From positions 2,976,001 to 3,040,000 of the forward strand of contig NC_021500.1 in NCBI RefSeq assembly GCF_000410515.1: DNA of 64,000 nucleotides. Direction: 5' to 3'. Numbering within the stretch: position 1 is the stretch's first letter; the number at the start of each line of letters is the position of its first letter. Under the pieces are notes generated by a model. It did not search any database and was not told where the DNA came from. It saw nothing but the letters and a program-made list of their open reading frames with translations. A program made the position numbers and the translations under genes. The DNA comes from Enterobacter sp. R4-368 (GTDB taxonomy: Bacteria > Pseudomonadota > Gammaproteobacteria > Enterobacterales > Enterobacteriaceae). Below are positions 1 through 12,340 of the stretch, in pieces.

Positions 1-30
1 CATATCGATTGCAATAAGTTTGATAGCCAT
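1..30 (-). CDS. yidA: YidA sugar-phosphatase, first 10 codons (partial)
   Basis: The reverse complement of the first 30 bases reads MAIKLIAIDM, identical to my recollection of the N-terminus of E. coli YidA. YidA is a HAD-superfamily (Cof-type) sugar phosphatase that directly follows gyrB in E. coli, in the same orientation as here. The DxD nucleophile motif of the family starts at IAIDMDG, and the window edge cuts it after the first aspartate and methionine. The ATG is at 28-30. The rest of the gene lies outside the window, so completeness cannot be judged. Confidence 0.85.
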   Translation of the reverse strand, partial: MAIKLIAIDM

Positions 31-149
31 GAGATCCCCAGATGAGATATTTCCAGGCTCATGCTAACGCGATTCCGCTCAAAAAACAGCACGGATAAAA
101 CGGGAAAAGGGGGATGGAAACGGGGCGGGAAGTGCCTCTTTTAGATTTT

Positions 150-171
150 CCCCTCTCCGGATGGAGAGGGG
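150..171. repeat. CCCTCTCC/GGAGAGGG hairpin after gyrB
   Basis: A perfect 9-bp inverted repeat (CCCCTCTCC, loop GGAT, GGAGAGGGG) starts 10 bases past the gyrB stop codon. In gyrB orientation it is followed by an A-rich rather than U-rich tail, so it is not a textbook intrinsic terminator. It may instead be a 3'-end stabiliser or a dispersed palindromic repeat. A closely related hairpin lies at 12311-12334. Confidence 0.6.
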
Positions 172-181
172 AAACAGCGGA

Positions 182-3698
<3,517 letters not shown>

Positions 3699-3844
3699 AG
3701 TTCAGAGCATCAGTCCAGGGGCGTGAGTGTCGCAGCCAGTTCGTCTACCGTCAGCGCACAGAAAGCGGAGCGTACACGAAGTACGTGAGCATTTCGAGCA
3801 CTGCCGGAAGGCGAAATGGCAAGTAAACCAGCCCCTTTTAATCA
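3699..3844. repeat. 146-bp insertion between dnaN and recF, probable dispersed repeat
   Basis: This stretch has no counterpart in the E. coli dnaN-recF junction, where the genes overlap. It contains a CGTAC/GTACG inverted repeat (3771-3785) inside a GC-rich imperfectly symmetrical block of about 70 bp. The block resembles a non-coding intergenic repeat that I recall from other enterobacterial genomes. I see no credible open reading frame in it. Its identity as a repeat family is from memory and unverified. Confidence 0.5.
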
Positions 3845-4945
3845 CTACAAACGCATGGGCATGACAACATAGGCTGCGCTTTGACTCGCCGCATCCTCAA
3901 TCTGCACACTCGAAACCGAATCGGTCAGCAGAATGCGCACATTTTCGCATTTCAGCGCATTCAGTACGTCCAGCACGTAGCTGACGTTAAAGCCGATTTC
4001 CATTTCGCTCCCGCCGTAGGTGACGTCGAGAAACTCTTCCGCTTCTTCCTGCTCCGGGTTGTTGGCGGTGATTTTGATCTGATTCTCACTGACATACAGA
4101 CGCACGCCGCGGAATTTCTCGTTAGAGAGGATCGCCGCGCGGGCAAATGCTTGTTTCAGCGAATCGCAACCCGCTTCGAGGGTCTTGTCCGGGTTTTTCG
4201 GCAATACGCGGCGATAATCCGGGAAACGGCCATCAACCAGCTTGGAGGTAAAAATGAAATCGCCAACGTGCGCACGGATGTTATTGCTGCCAATCTGCAC
4301 GCGCAGCGGCATATCACCGCCGTCGAGCATACGCATCAGCTCAATCACCCCTTTACGCGGCACGATCACCGAATGATTCGGCAGCGCCTGACCAATCGGC
4401 ATTGAGCAGACTGCCAGACGGTGACCATCAGTCGCAACCGTACGCAGCTCTTCGCCTTCGGTTTCAAACAGCATGCCGTTTAAGTAGTAACGCACATCCT
4501 GATGCGCCATCGAAAACTGCGTCGCTTCGATCAGGCGTTTCATGGTGGCCTGCGGAAGCGTGAACTCCACTTCGCTTTGCCAGTCGTCCAGATTCGGGAA
4601 ATCAGCAGCAGGCAGAGTGGAAAGAGAGAAACGGCTGCGCCCGGAACGGATCAACATACGCTCGCCTTCCAGCTGCACAGCGATTTCAGCGCCTTCCGGC
4701 AGACCGCGACAGATGTCGAAGAATTTACGCGCCGGTACGGTGGTCGCTCCCTGTTCATGCGGCTGGACTAATGCAAGACGCGCCACCATCTCCATTTCGA
4801 GATCGGTGCCGGTCAGCGACAACGCGCCTTCAGTAACCTGAAGCAGCAGATTACCGAGGATAGGCAACGTCGGACGTCCGCCCAGCGGGCCGCTAACCTG
4901 TTGCAGCGGCTTTAATAAGTGTTCACGTTCAACGGTAAATTTCAT
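3845..4945 (-). CDS. dnaN: DNA polymerase III beta sliding clamp
   Basis: Ring-shaped processivity clamp that tethers DNA polymerases and recruits MutS, Hda, ligase and translesion polymerases. 366 aa, the same as E. coli, starting MKFTVEREHLLKPLQQV and ending YVVMPMRL. That C-terminal strand lines the peptide-binding pocket, so the pocket appears intact. It lies 4 bp downstream of dnaA and is expected to be co-transcribed with it. The stop is TAG, whereas E. coli uses a stop that overlaps recF; the insertion described at 3699-3844 follows immediately. Confidence 0.99.
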   Translation of the reverse strand: MKFTVEREHLLKPLQQVSGPLGGRPTLPILGNLLLQVTEGALSLTGTDLEMEMVARLALVQPHEQGATTVPARKFFDICRGLPEGAEIAVQLEGERMLIRSGRSRFSLSTLPAADFPNLDDWQSEVEFTLPQATMKRLIEATQFSMAHQDVRYYLNGMLFETEGEELRTVATDGHRLAVCSMPIGQALPNHSVIVPRKGVIELMRMLDGGDMPLRVQIGSNNIRAHVGDFIFTSKLVDGRFPDYRRVLPKNPDKTLEAGCDSLKQAFARAAILSNEKFRGVRLYVSENQIKITANNPEQEEAEEFLDVTYGGSEMEIGFNVSYVLDVLNALKCENVRILLTDSVSSVQIEDAASQSAAYVVMPMRL

Positions 4946-4949
4946 AGCG

Positions 4950-6347
4950 TCACGAAGATAATGTTCTGATTAAATTGGAAAAATCTTCTTTGATATCATG
5001 GCTTTCTTCACGCAACTGCTCAATCTTACGGCAGGCGTGCAGCACGGTAGTATGGTCGCGACCACCAAATGCATCGCCGATTTCCGGCAGACTGTGGTTG
5101 GTCAGCTCCTTTGCCAGCGCCATCGCCATCTGACGCGGGCGGGCTACCGAACGGGATCGACGCTTCGACAGCAGATCCGCTACCTTGATCTTGTAATACT
5201 CCGCCACCGTCTTCTGAATATTGTCGATGGTGACCAGTTTTTCCTGCAACGCCAGCAAATCGCGTAGCGCCTCACGGACAAAATCGATAGTAATCGCACG
5301 ACCAGTAAAGTTGGCGTTGGCGATAACGCGGTTCAGCGCCCCTTCCAGCTCACGCACGTTAGAGCGCAGGCGCTTAGCAATAAAGAAGGCCACTTCACCC
5401 GGCAGACGAATATCGTTTTCATCGGCCTTTTTCATCAGGATCGCGACGCGAGTTTCCAGCTCCGGCGGCTCGATCGCCACCGTTAACCCCCAGCCGAAGC
5501 GGGATTTCAGACGATCCTCAACCCCGTTGATCTCTTTTGGATAACGATCCGACGTCAAAATGATCTGCTGATTGCCTTCAAGTAAGGCGTTAAAGGTGTG
5601 GAAAAACTCTTCCTGGGATCGTTCTTTATTGGCAAAGAATTGAATATCGTCGATCAGCAGGGCGTCAACGGAGCGGTAGTAGCGTTTAAACTCTTCGATC
5701 GCATTGTTTTGCAGGGCTTTTACCATGTCCTGGACAAAACGCTCGGAGTGCATATACACCACTTTAGCGTTGGGCTTTCGCGCCACAATGCCGTTACCCA
5801 CCGCATGCAACAAGTGCGTTTTACCGAGACCGGTTCCACCATATAAAAACAATGGGTTATACGCACCGCCGGGGTTGTCCGCTACCTGACGAGCCGCCGC
5901 ACGAGCAAGCTGGTTAGACTTACCTTCAACGAAGTTATCAAAGGTATGTTTCACGTTAACGTTTGAGCGGTAGGTCGGTTCCGCTGGCGCCGGGACATTA
6001 TCCCAGCCAGGGCGAGCTGCCGGTGCCGCACGCTGCACAACTACTTGCGCCGCCTGCGCGGGCGCAGCGACAACAGCAGGTTCTTTCAGGGTCTGGCTAA
6101 CCGGGCGGGTGCCCACTTCAAAACGCAGCTGCGGAACATCCGTGCCGCAGAAGTCATTCAGCAGCCCGTTGATATTATTAAGGTATTTGTCCCTAACCCA
6201 GTCGAGGACAAAACGGTTTGGCGCATACAAAGCCAGCGTGTTATCGCTCAGTTCCGCCTGCAATGGGCGTATCCACATACTAAATTCTGTGGCTGGTAAC
6301 TCATCCTGCAATCGGGCAAGACACTGCTGCCAAAGCGAAAGTGACAC
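4950..6347 (-). CDS. dnaA: Chromosomal replication initiator DnaA
   Basis: AAA+ initiator that binds DnaA boxes at oriC, melts the origin and helps load DnaB. 465 aa from a GTG at 6345-6347 with GGAG just upstream, giving a start like the E. coli protein (467 aa). A longer in-frame GTG at 6357-6359 (reading MESA first) is less likely. Domain I (DnaB/DiaA contact) covers about residues 1-85 and domain II is a variable Ala/Pro-rich linker. Domain III has Walker [10 protein letters not shown] and Walker [10 protein letters not shown]. Domain IV has the DNA-binding signature [16 protein letters not shown] DnaA box and a GATC cluster upstream suggest autoregulation and SeqA control. Confidence 0.99.
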   Translation of the reverse strand: MSLSLWQQCLARLQDELPATEFSMWIRPLQAELSDNTLALYAPNRFVLDWVRDKYLNNINGLLNDFCGTDVPQLRFEVGTRPVSQTLKEPAVVAAPAQAAQVVVQRAAPAARPGWDNVPAPAEPTYRSNVNVKHTFDNFVEGKSNQLARAAARQVADNPGGAYNPLFLYGGTGLGKTHLLHAVGNGIVARKPNAKVVYMHSERFVQDMVKALQNNAIEEFKRYYRSVDALLIDDIQFFANKERSQEEFFHTFNALLEGNQQIILTSDRYPKEINGVEDRLKSRFGWGLTVAIEPPELETRVAILMKKADENDIRLPGEVAFFIAKRLRSNVRELEGALNRVIANANFTGRAITIDFVREALRDLLALQEKLVTIDNIQKTVAEYYKIKVADLLSKRRSRSVARPRQMAMALAKELTNHSLPEIGDAFGGRDHTTVLHACRKIEQLREESHDIKEDFSNLIRTLSS

Positions 6348-6556
6348 GGCGGACTCCACTCGAACGAAAATCGATAAATAGTAAAGACAGAAACATTAAT
6401 GTTTTTTGACACACGTCGATAAGACCCAACCGGGTGACGTGCGAACCGCTATTTACGGTTTTTTGCCCTGCTCACGATCCTGGATCGCGATCGGGACCGC
6501 GGATCATAGCGTAAACCGCGGCAGAGATCTTGTGTTTCTCACAGATTCTTCACTAT

Positions 6557-6565
6557 TTATCCACA
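6557..6565 (+). promoter_or_regulatory. DnaA box in the dnaA promoter region
   Basis: TTATCCACA, the perfect strong DnaA-box consensus, lies about 210 bp upstream of the dnaA start. Known enterobacterial dnaA promoters carry such a box for autorepression; that role here is inferred from position. Confidence 0.85.
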
Positions 6566-6821
6566 GGGCGATTCGGAATCGGGTAAGTGTAAACGATCCA
6601 ACCAGACGTGCGAGACGATTTACGCCGCATATTGGAAAATTTAATGAGTAACGCCGATTTATTGCTTAAACGATCTAATGAAGATCCTGGAGGATCCTTG
6701 CGCTTTGCTGTTGGCTCCGTATAATTCTGCCCCCGGCGCGTATTGCTCTTGTTGGGCGTCGAATGCTGCTTATTTTTTGTGCGAATCTGTGCAAAAATAG
6801 GAGCGCAATAAGGAAAGAGAA

Positions 6822-6850
6822 TTGACTCCGGAGTGTACAATTATTACAAT
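6822..6850 (+). promoter_or_regulatory. Promoter of the rpmH-rnpA operon
   Basis: TTGACT and TACAAT are separated by 17 bp, about 100 bp upstream of the rpmH ATG, a near-ideal sigma-70 promoter for a highly expressed ribosomal protein gene. A second promoter lies upstream at 6698-6725. Confidence 0.75.
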
Positions 6851-6940
6851 CCGGCCTCTTTAATTACCCATGGCTTGCGCGCCAGTCGTTCGATATCCGT
6901 TCAGGCATACGCAAAAGTCAGTGAATTTATTCAAGTTTAG

Positions 6941-7093
<153 letters not shown>

Positions 7094-7109
7094 TAAAGCT
7101 AACCCCTGA

Positions 7110-7469
7110 GTGGTTAAGCTCGCTTTTCCCAGGGAGTTACGTTTGTTAACTCCCACTCATTTCACTTTCGTCTTCCAGCAGCCACAACGGGCTGGCACGC
7201 CGCAAATCACCATCCTCGGCCGCCTGAATTCGCTGGGGCATCCCCGTATCGGTCTTACCGTCGCCAAAAAAAACGTCAAACGCGCCCATGAACGCAATCG
7301 GATTAAACGTCTGACGCGTGAAAGTTTCCGTTTACGCCAGCATGAACTGCCGGCAATGGATTTTGTGGTGGTGGCGAAGAAAGGGGTTGCCGACCTCGAT
7401 AACCGTGCTCTCTCGGAAGCGTTGGAAAAATTATGGCGCCGCCATTGTCGCCTGGCTCAAGGGTCCTGA
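7110..7469 (+). CDS. rnpA: RNase P protein component
   Basis: Small basic protein that binds the catalytic M1 RNA and pre-tRNA 5' leaders for tRNA 5'-end maturation. 119 aa starting at GTG (7110-7112), matching the E. coli length and GTG start. The conserved RNR-type motif is visible in [16 protein letters not shown] near residues 58-73, and a FVVVAKKG strand follows. The gene overlaps yidD by 37 bp in another frame, as in E. coli. Confidence 0.98.
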   Translation: MVKLAFPRELRLLTPTHFTFVFQQPQRAGTPQITILGRLNSLGHPRIGLTVAKKNVKRAHERNRIKRLTRESFRLRQHELPAMDFVVVAKKGVADLDNRALSEALEKLWRRHCRLAQGS

Positions 7470-7690
7470 TAGCCCTCATTCGGGTCTATCAACGCCTGAT
7501 TAGTCCGCTACTCGGGCCGCACTGCCGTTTCACCCCAACCTGCTCTCACTATGGAATTGAGGCATTGCGCAGGTTTGGAGTGATAAAAGGCAGTTGGTTG
7601 ACAGTGAAACGCGTATTAAAATGCCACCCTTTACACCCGGGTGGAGACGATCCCGTCCCGCCAGGACCTTCTAAAACCAGAGAACACTAA
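7433..7690 (+). CDS. yidD: Membrane protein insertion efficiency factor YidD
   Basis: 85 aa, the usual length. YidD is a small membrane-associated protein with an N-terminal amphipathic helix that aids YidC/Sec-dependent insertion. The family signature is present as [18 protein letters not shown] with its conserved cysteines, and CHPLHPGG follows near the C-terminus. It starts at ATG 7433 inside the 3' end of rnpA and ends 2 bp before yidC, consistent with translational coupling along rnpA-yidD-yidC. Confidence 0.95.
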   Translation: MAPPLSPGSRVLIALIRVYQRLISPLLGPHCRFTPTCSHYGIEALRRFGVIKGSWLTVKRVLKCHPLHPGGDDPVPPGPSKTREH

Positions 7691-7692
7691 CG

Positions 7693-9339
7693 ATGGATTC
7701 GCAACGCAATCTTTTTATCATCGCTTTGTTGTTCGTGTCTTTCATGATCTGGCAAACGTGGGAGAAGGATAAAAATCCTCCTCCGGCGCAGCAGCAGACC
7801 ACGCAGACTACGACCACCGCAGCGGGTAACGCAGCCGACCAGGGCGTTCCGGCCAGTGGCCAGGGGAAACTGATTACGGTTAAAACCGATGTGCTCGAGC
7901 TGACCATCAACACCCGTGGTGGTGATGTTGAGCAGGCACTGCTTCCGGCTTACCCGAAAGAGCTGGGTTCCAGCGAGCCGTTCCAGCTGTTGGAAACCAC
8001 CCCGCAGTTTATCTATCAGGCGCAGAGTGGCCTGACAGGTCGTGATGGCCCGGATAACCCGGCGAACGGCCCACGTCCGCTGTATAACGTGGAAAAAGAT
8101 GCGTTTGTGCTGGCTGATGGCCAGAACGAGCTGGCTATCCCGCTGACCTATACCGATGCGGCTGGCAACACCTTCACCAAAGTCTTCACCCTGAAACGCG
8201 GTGAATACACGGTGAACGTCGGCTATAACGTGCAGAACGCCAGCGAAAAACCGCTGGAAGTGGCAGCCTTCGGTCAGTTGAAGCAATCCATCAATTTACC
8301 GACTCACCGTGATACCGGCAGCAGCAACTTTGCGTTGCATACTTTCCGCGGTGCGGCTTACTCGACGCCAGACGCGAAGTACGAGAAATACAAATTCGAC
8401 ACCATCGCCGATAACGAAAACCTGAACGTCAGCTCCAATGGCGGCTGGGTTGCGATGCTGCAACAGTATTTCGCTACGGCGTGGATCCCGAGCAGCAACA
8501 GTGCCAATAACTTCTACACCAGCAATCTGGGTAATGGCGTGGCCGCTATCGGCTACAAATCCCAGCCGGTTATTGTTCAGCCTGGTCAGACTACCGCGCT
8601 AAACAGCACCCTGTGGGTTGGCCCGGAGATTCAGGACAAAATGGCTGCTGCGGCACCGCACCTGGATCTGACCGTGGATTACGGCTGGTTATGGTTCATC
8701 TCTCAGCCGCTGTTCAAACTGCTGAAATGGATCCATAGCTTCCTCGGCAACTGGGGCTTCGCCATCATCGCCATCACCTTTATCGTACGTGGCATCATGT
8801 ACCCGCTGACGAAAGCGCAGTACACCTCCATGGCGAAAATGCGCATGCTGCAGCCGAAAATTCAGGCGATGCGTGAGCGTTTAGGCGATGACAAACAGCG
8901 TATGAGCCAGGAAATGATGGCGATGTACAAAGCGGAGAAAGTGAACCCACTGGGTGGCTGTTTCCCGCTGCTGATTCAGATGCCAATCTTCCTCGCGCTG
9001 TACTACATGCTGATGGGTTCCGTTGAGCTGCGCCACGCGCCGTTCGCCCTGTGGATCCACGACTTGTCCGCGCAAGACCCGTACTACATCCTGCCGATCC
9101 TGATGGGCGTAACGATGTTCTTCATTCAGAAGATGTCGCCGACCACCGTGACCGACCCGATGCAGCAGAAGATCATGACCTTTATGCCGGTCATCTTCAC
9201 GGTGTTCTTCCTGTGGTTCCCGTCAGGTCTGGTGCTGTACTATATCGTCAGCAACCTGGTGACCATTATTCAGCAGCAGCTGATTTACCGTGGTCTGGAG
9301 AAACGTGGTTTGCATAGCCGCGAGAAGAAAAGCTCCTGA
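7693..9339 (+). CDS. yidC: Membrane protein insertase YidC
   Basis: Inner-membrane insertase that acts alone or with SecYEG to insert and fold membrane proteins, including the F0 subunits encoded elsewhere in this window. 548 aa, the same as E. coli. TM1 is at about residues 6-22. A large periplasmic beta-domain runs from about 60 to 340. Five further C-terminal membrane segments follow. The hydrophilic groove arginine is visible in [13 protein letters not shown]. The C-terminus is basic ([11 protein letters not shown]). A hairpin with a T-tract (9361-9386) ends the transcript. Confidence 0.99.
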   Translation: MDSQRNLFIIALLFVSFMIWQTWEKDKNPPPAQQQTTQTTTTAAGNAADQGVPASGQGKLITVKTDVLELTINTRGGDVEQALLPAYPKELGSSEPFQLLETTPQFIYQAQSGLTGRDGPDNPANGPRPLYNVEKDAFVLADGQNELAIPLTYTDAAGNTFTKVFTLKRGEYTVNVGYNVQNASEKPLEVAAFGQLKQSINLPTHRDTGSSNFALHTFRGAAYSTPDAKYEKYKFDTIADNENLNVSSNGGWVAMLQQYFATAWIPSSNSANNFYTSNLGNGVAAIGYKSQPVIVQPGQTTALNSTLWVGPEIQDKMAAAAPHLDLTVDYGWLWFISQPLFKLLKWIHSFLGNWGFAIIAITFIVRGIMYPLTKAQYTSMAKMRMLQPKIQAMRERLGDDKQRMSQEMMAMYKAEKVNPLGGCFPLLIQMPIFLALYYMLMGSVELRHAPFALWIHDLSAQDPYYILPILMGVTMFFIQKMSPTTVTDPMQQKIMTFMPVIFTVFFLWFPSGLVLYYIVSNLVTIIQQQLIYRGLEKRGLHSREKKSS

Positions 9340-9360
9340 CAGTAAGTCATAGCTCTACGG

Positions 9361-9386
9361 AAGGCGGTCAACTGACCGCCTTTCTT
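9361..9386 (+). terminator. Terminator after yidC
   Basis: AAGGCGGTCA pairs with TGACCGCCTT (9373-9382) around a 2-base centre and is followed by TCTTATTTT. It stands between yidC and mnmE. Confidence 0.8.
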
Positions 9387-9411
9387 ATTTTGAGATTTCG
9401 GAAAATAAACC

Positions 9412-10776
9412 ATGAACCACAACGACACGATTGTCGCCCAGGCAACCCCACCGGGACGCGGTGGCGTGGGCATCCTGCGTATTTCAGGCAGCAAAGCACG
9501 CGATGTAGCGCAGGCGGTGCTGGGCAAGCTACCGAAACCGCGTTATGCCGACTATCTGCCGTTTATGGATGTCGACGGCACCGCACTGGACCAGGGCATT
9601 GCGCTGTGGTTCCCCGGCCCGAATTCTTTCACCGGTGAAGACGTGCTGGAGCTGCAAGGCCACGGCGGCCCGGTGATCCTCGATCTGCTGTTAAAACGCA
9701 TCCTGACGCTGCCAGGGCTGCGTATCGCCAATCCTGGCGAGTTCTCTGAGCGCGCATTCCTTAACGACAAGCTCGACCTGGCGCAGGCTGAGGCAATTGC
9801 CGACCTGATTGATGCCAGCTCTGAGCAGGCGGCACGTTCGGCGGTTAACTCATTGCAGGGCGCATTTTCCGCCCGCGTGAATCACCTGGTGGAAGCACTT
9901 ACTCACCTGCGCATCTACGTCGAAGCGGCAATTGACTTTCCGGATGAGGAGATCGATTTCCTCTCCGACGGCAAAATCGAAGCGCAACTGAATAACGTTA
10001 TCGCCGATCTGGACGCCGTACGCGCCGAAGCGCGCCAGGGCAGCCTGCTGCGCGAAGGGATGAAGGTCGTTATTGCCGGACGCCCAAATGCCGGAAAATC
10101 GAGCCTGCTGAATGCGCTGGCCGGACGCGAAGCGGCAATCGTTACCGAGATCGCCGGCACCACTCGCGACGTACTGCGCGAACATATTCATATCGATGGT
10201 ATGCCGCTGCATATTATCGATACTGCCGGGTTGCGCGAAGCCAGCGACGAAGTGGAACGCATTGGCATCGAACGCGCCTGGCAGGAGATCGAACAAGCCG
10301 ACCGAGTGCTGTTTATGGTGGATGGCACCACTACCGATGCCGTTGACCCGGCGGCGATCTGGCCCGATTTTATTGCCCGTTTGCCAGCAAAACTACCGAT
10401 TACCGTGGTACGCAATAAAGCGGACGTGACCGGAGAACCGCCTGGCATCAGTGAAGTGAATAATCACTCACTGGTTCGCCTTTCAGCGCGAACCAGTGAA
10501 GGTGTGGAGGTGTTACGCCAGCATCTTAAACAGAGCATGGGTTTTGACACCAACATGGAGGGCGGCTTCCTCGCGCGTCGTCGTCATTTACAAGCGCTGG
10601 AAACGGCCGCAGAGCATTTGCAACAGGGCAAAGCACAGCTGTTAGGTGCATGGGCAGGTGAATTACTTGCCGAAGAGCTACGCCTGGCACAGCAGAACTT
10701 AAGTGAAATCACCGGCGAGTTTACCTCGGACGACTTGCTGGGGCGCATTTTCTCAAGTTTCTGTATTGGTAAGTAA
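9412..10776 (+). CDS. mnmE: tRNA modification GTPase MnmE (TrmE)
   Basis: GTPase that with MnmG makes the 5-carboxymethylaminomethyl modification on wobble uridine 34 of certain tRNAs. 454 aa, the E. coli length. The N-terminal tetrahydrofolate-binding domain contains [15 protein letters not shown]. The G domain lies in the helical region: GRPNAGKSS near residue 223, the switch region with TTRD, DTAGLRE, and an NKAD-type motif. The protein ends in CIGK, whose cysteine is the conserved catalytic-site residue. Its partner mnmG is at 36023-37912. E. coli has tnaCAB next; here it is absent. Confidence 0.99.
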   Translation: MNHNDTIVAQATPPGRGGVGILRISGSKARDVAQAVLGKLPKPRYADYLPFMDVDGTALDQGIALWFPGPNSFTGEDVLELQGHGGPVILDLLLKRILTLPGLRIANPGEFSERAFLNDKLDLAQAEAIADLIDASSEQAARSAVNSLQGAFSARVNHLVEALTHLRIYVEAAIDFPDEEIDFLSDGKIEAQLNNVIADLDAVRAEARQGSLLREGMKVVIAGRPNAGKSSLLNALAGREAAIVTEIAGTTRDVLREHIHIDGMPLHIIDTAGLREASDEVERIGIERAWQEIEQADRVLFMVDGTTTDAVDPAAIWPDFIARLPAKLPITVVRNKADVTGEPPGISEVNNHSLVRLSARTSEGVEVLRQHLKQSMGFDTNMEGGFLARRRHLQALETAAEHLQQGKAQLLGAWAGELLAEELRLAQQNLSEITGEFTSDDLLGRIFSSFCIGK

Positions 10777-10784
10777 TGACATGG

Positions 10785-10809
10785 CGGCCGTTTTAACGGC
10801 CGTTTGTGT
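10785..10809 (+). terminator. Probable terminator after mnmE
   Basis: CGGCCGTT pairs with AACGGCCG (10795-10802) and is followed by TTTGTGTT, 8 bp after the mnmE stop. The loop is tight, so the top pairs probably open. Confidence 0.65.
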
Positions 10810-10973
10810 TACTACGGTGGATTTTCCTAAAGTGTTTCGGATCAGCGAAAGAAAGTGTAAATATCCCCGTTAGGACTTTTCAGATACGAATTTCCGCATT
10901 AAAACCTATGCAGTATGGGCGATAATATTGATTATCGATTCGATCAACTCAGACCATTATCACGGAGAGAAAA

Positions 10974-11717
10974 ATGGCGACGCACTTTGCTAGAGGGATT
11001 CTGTCAGAAGGGCATCTCATTTCTACCCGATTACCACTAACCTGCCACGATACGGCGCGCCAGCTTCCTGAACACCGCCGCTCACGCTTTCTCGCTTCCC
11101 GCGCGTTACTCGCCGAAATGCTGTTTATGCTGTACGGCGCGAGTGAACTGCCGGAAATAGAAGTTGAGCCAAGCGGAAGACCGAGGTTTGTCGACAGCAG
11201 CCTGCCGCACTTCTCACTGGCGTATGCCGGGAACATGGTCGGTGTGGCTATCACCACCGAAGGCGAATGCGGGCTGGATATGGAGTTACAGCGCGCAACA
11301 CGGAGTTTTCATAGCCCGCACGGCCATAAACACACGTTCACCAATAATGAACAGTTGTGGATCAACAACCAAAACGATGCTAACGAAGCGCAAACCCAGC
11401 TTTTGACCATTCGCCAGAGCGTAATGAAATTGCTGCACCAGATGCAGGATGAGCCGGGCCAGCTACAGTTGTTGCCAGGCTCTGGGCGTCTTCGCACTGC
11501 GCAACTGTCGCAGGTGGAAGTGATGTGTGACGCGGAAGATGTATTGATTTGGTCGGTCGCCGTGAGCCCGGCAATCGAAAGCCTGAAGATCTGGGAATTC
11601 GACAGTCAAAAAGGGTGGCGTTATCTTTCTGATGTGCAAACGCGCGCTAACGATCCCGCATCCCGCTTAATGCGATTCACCAGCCTGCCTGCGGAAAAAG
11701 CGCTGATCCTTAATTGA
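10974..11717 (+). CDS. yieE: YieE-like 4'-phosphopantetheinyl transferase superfamily protein
   Basis: 247 aa, closely matching my recollection of E. coli YieE (249 aa), beginning MATHFARGILSEGHLIS. The superfamily moves the phosphopantetheine arm from CoA to carrier proteins. The Mg-binding motif is visible as GECGLDMEL (Asp102, Glu104), after the LPHFSLAY-type second motif. The third motif, usually W-x-x-K-E-x-x-x-K, is degenerate here: LLTIRQSVMKL lacks the canonical Lys-Glu. Activity or substrate may therefore differ from AcpS/Sfp. It is followed after 19 bp by chrR, as in E. coli, and probably shares a transcript with it. The real substrate is unknown to me. Confidence 0.85.
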   Translation: MATHFARGILSEGHLISTRLPLTCHDTARQLPEHRRSRFLASRALLAEMLFMLYGASELPEIEVEPSGRPRFVDSSLPHFSLAYAGNMVGVAITTEGECGLDMELQRATRSFHSPHGHKHTFTNNEQLWINNQNDANEAQTQLLTIRQSVMKLLHQMQDEPGQLQLLPGSGRLRTAQLSQVEVMCDAEDVLIWSVAVSPAIESLKIWEFDSQKGWRYLSDVQTRANDPASRLMRFTSLPAEKALILN

Positions 11718-11736
11718 TCCCTACACAGGAGTCATT

Positions 11737-12303
11737 ATGTCTGCTGAACTTAAGGTTGTGACACTTCTCGGAAGCCTGCGCAAAGGCTCATTCAATGCCA
11801 TGGTTGCACGCACGTTACCGAAACTCGCTCCGGCAGGAATGGAAGTAACGCCGCTACCTTCTATTGCTGATATTCCGCTGTATGACGCTGATATTCAGCA
11901 AGAAGAAGGTTTCCCGCAAAGTGTGGAAGCGATCGCGGCACAAATCCGCGCTGCGGACGGCGTGGTCATTGTGACGCCTGAGTATAACTACTCCGTGCCT
12001 GGCGGCCTGAAGAACGCCATCGACTGGTTATCGCGTCTGCCTGAGCAACCGCTGGCTGGAAAACCGGTGTTGATCCAGACCAGTTCAATGGGCGCGATTG
12101 GTGGTGCTCGCTGCCAGTATCACTTACGCCAGATCCTGGTATTCCTGGATGCGATGGTAATGAACAAGCCGGAGTTTATGGGCGGCGTGATCCAGAACAA
12201 GGTGGATCAGCAAACAGGAGAAGTGGTTGATCAAAGTACGCTCGACCATTTGACCGGGCAGCTAACGGCGTTTGGTGATTATATTCAGCGCGTTAAGCGG
12301 TAA
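11737..12303 (+). CDS. chrR: NADPH-dependent FMN reductase / chromate-quinone reductase ChrR (YieF)
   Basis: 188 aa flavodoxin-fold oxidoreductase. The FMN phosphate loop is LLGSLRKGSFN near residue 10, and the second flavin-binding segment is PEYNYSVPGGLKNAIDWLSR near residue 80. In E. coli this enzyme reduces quinones and chromate by two-electron transfer, limiting redox cycling; the same role is inferred here. AGGAG precedes the ATG, and the gene sits 19 bp behind yieE. It ends convergently with adeP, with a shared hairpin between them. Confidence 0.95.
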   Translation: MSAELKVVTLLGSLRKGSFNAMVARTLPKLAPAGMEVTPLPSIADIPLYDADIQQEEGFPQSVEAIAAQIRAADGVVIVTPEYNYSVPGGLKNAIDWLSRLPEQPLAGKPVLIQTSSMGAIGGARCQYHLRQILVFLDAMVMNKPEFMGGVIQNKVDQQTGEVVDQSTLDHLTGQLTAFGDYIQRVKR

Positions 12304-12310
12304 TGGTAAA

Positions 12311-12334
12311 TCCCTCTCCCTTGCGGGAGAGGGA
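12311..12334. terminator. Bidirectional hairpin between chrR and adeP
   Basis: TCCCTCTCCC, loop TTGC, GGGAGAGGGA: a perfect 10-bp stem in the 37-bp convergent gap. It is related in sequence to the hairpin at 150-171. No clear U-tract follows on either strand, so strength is uncertain. Confidence 0.6.
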
Positions 12335-12340
12335 GAAAGA

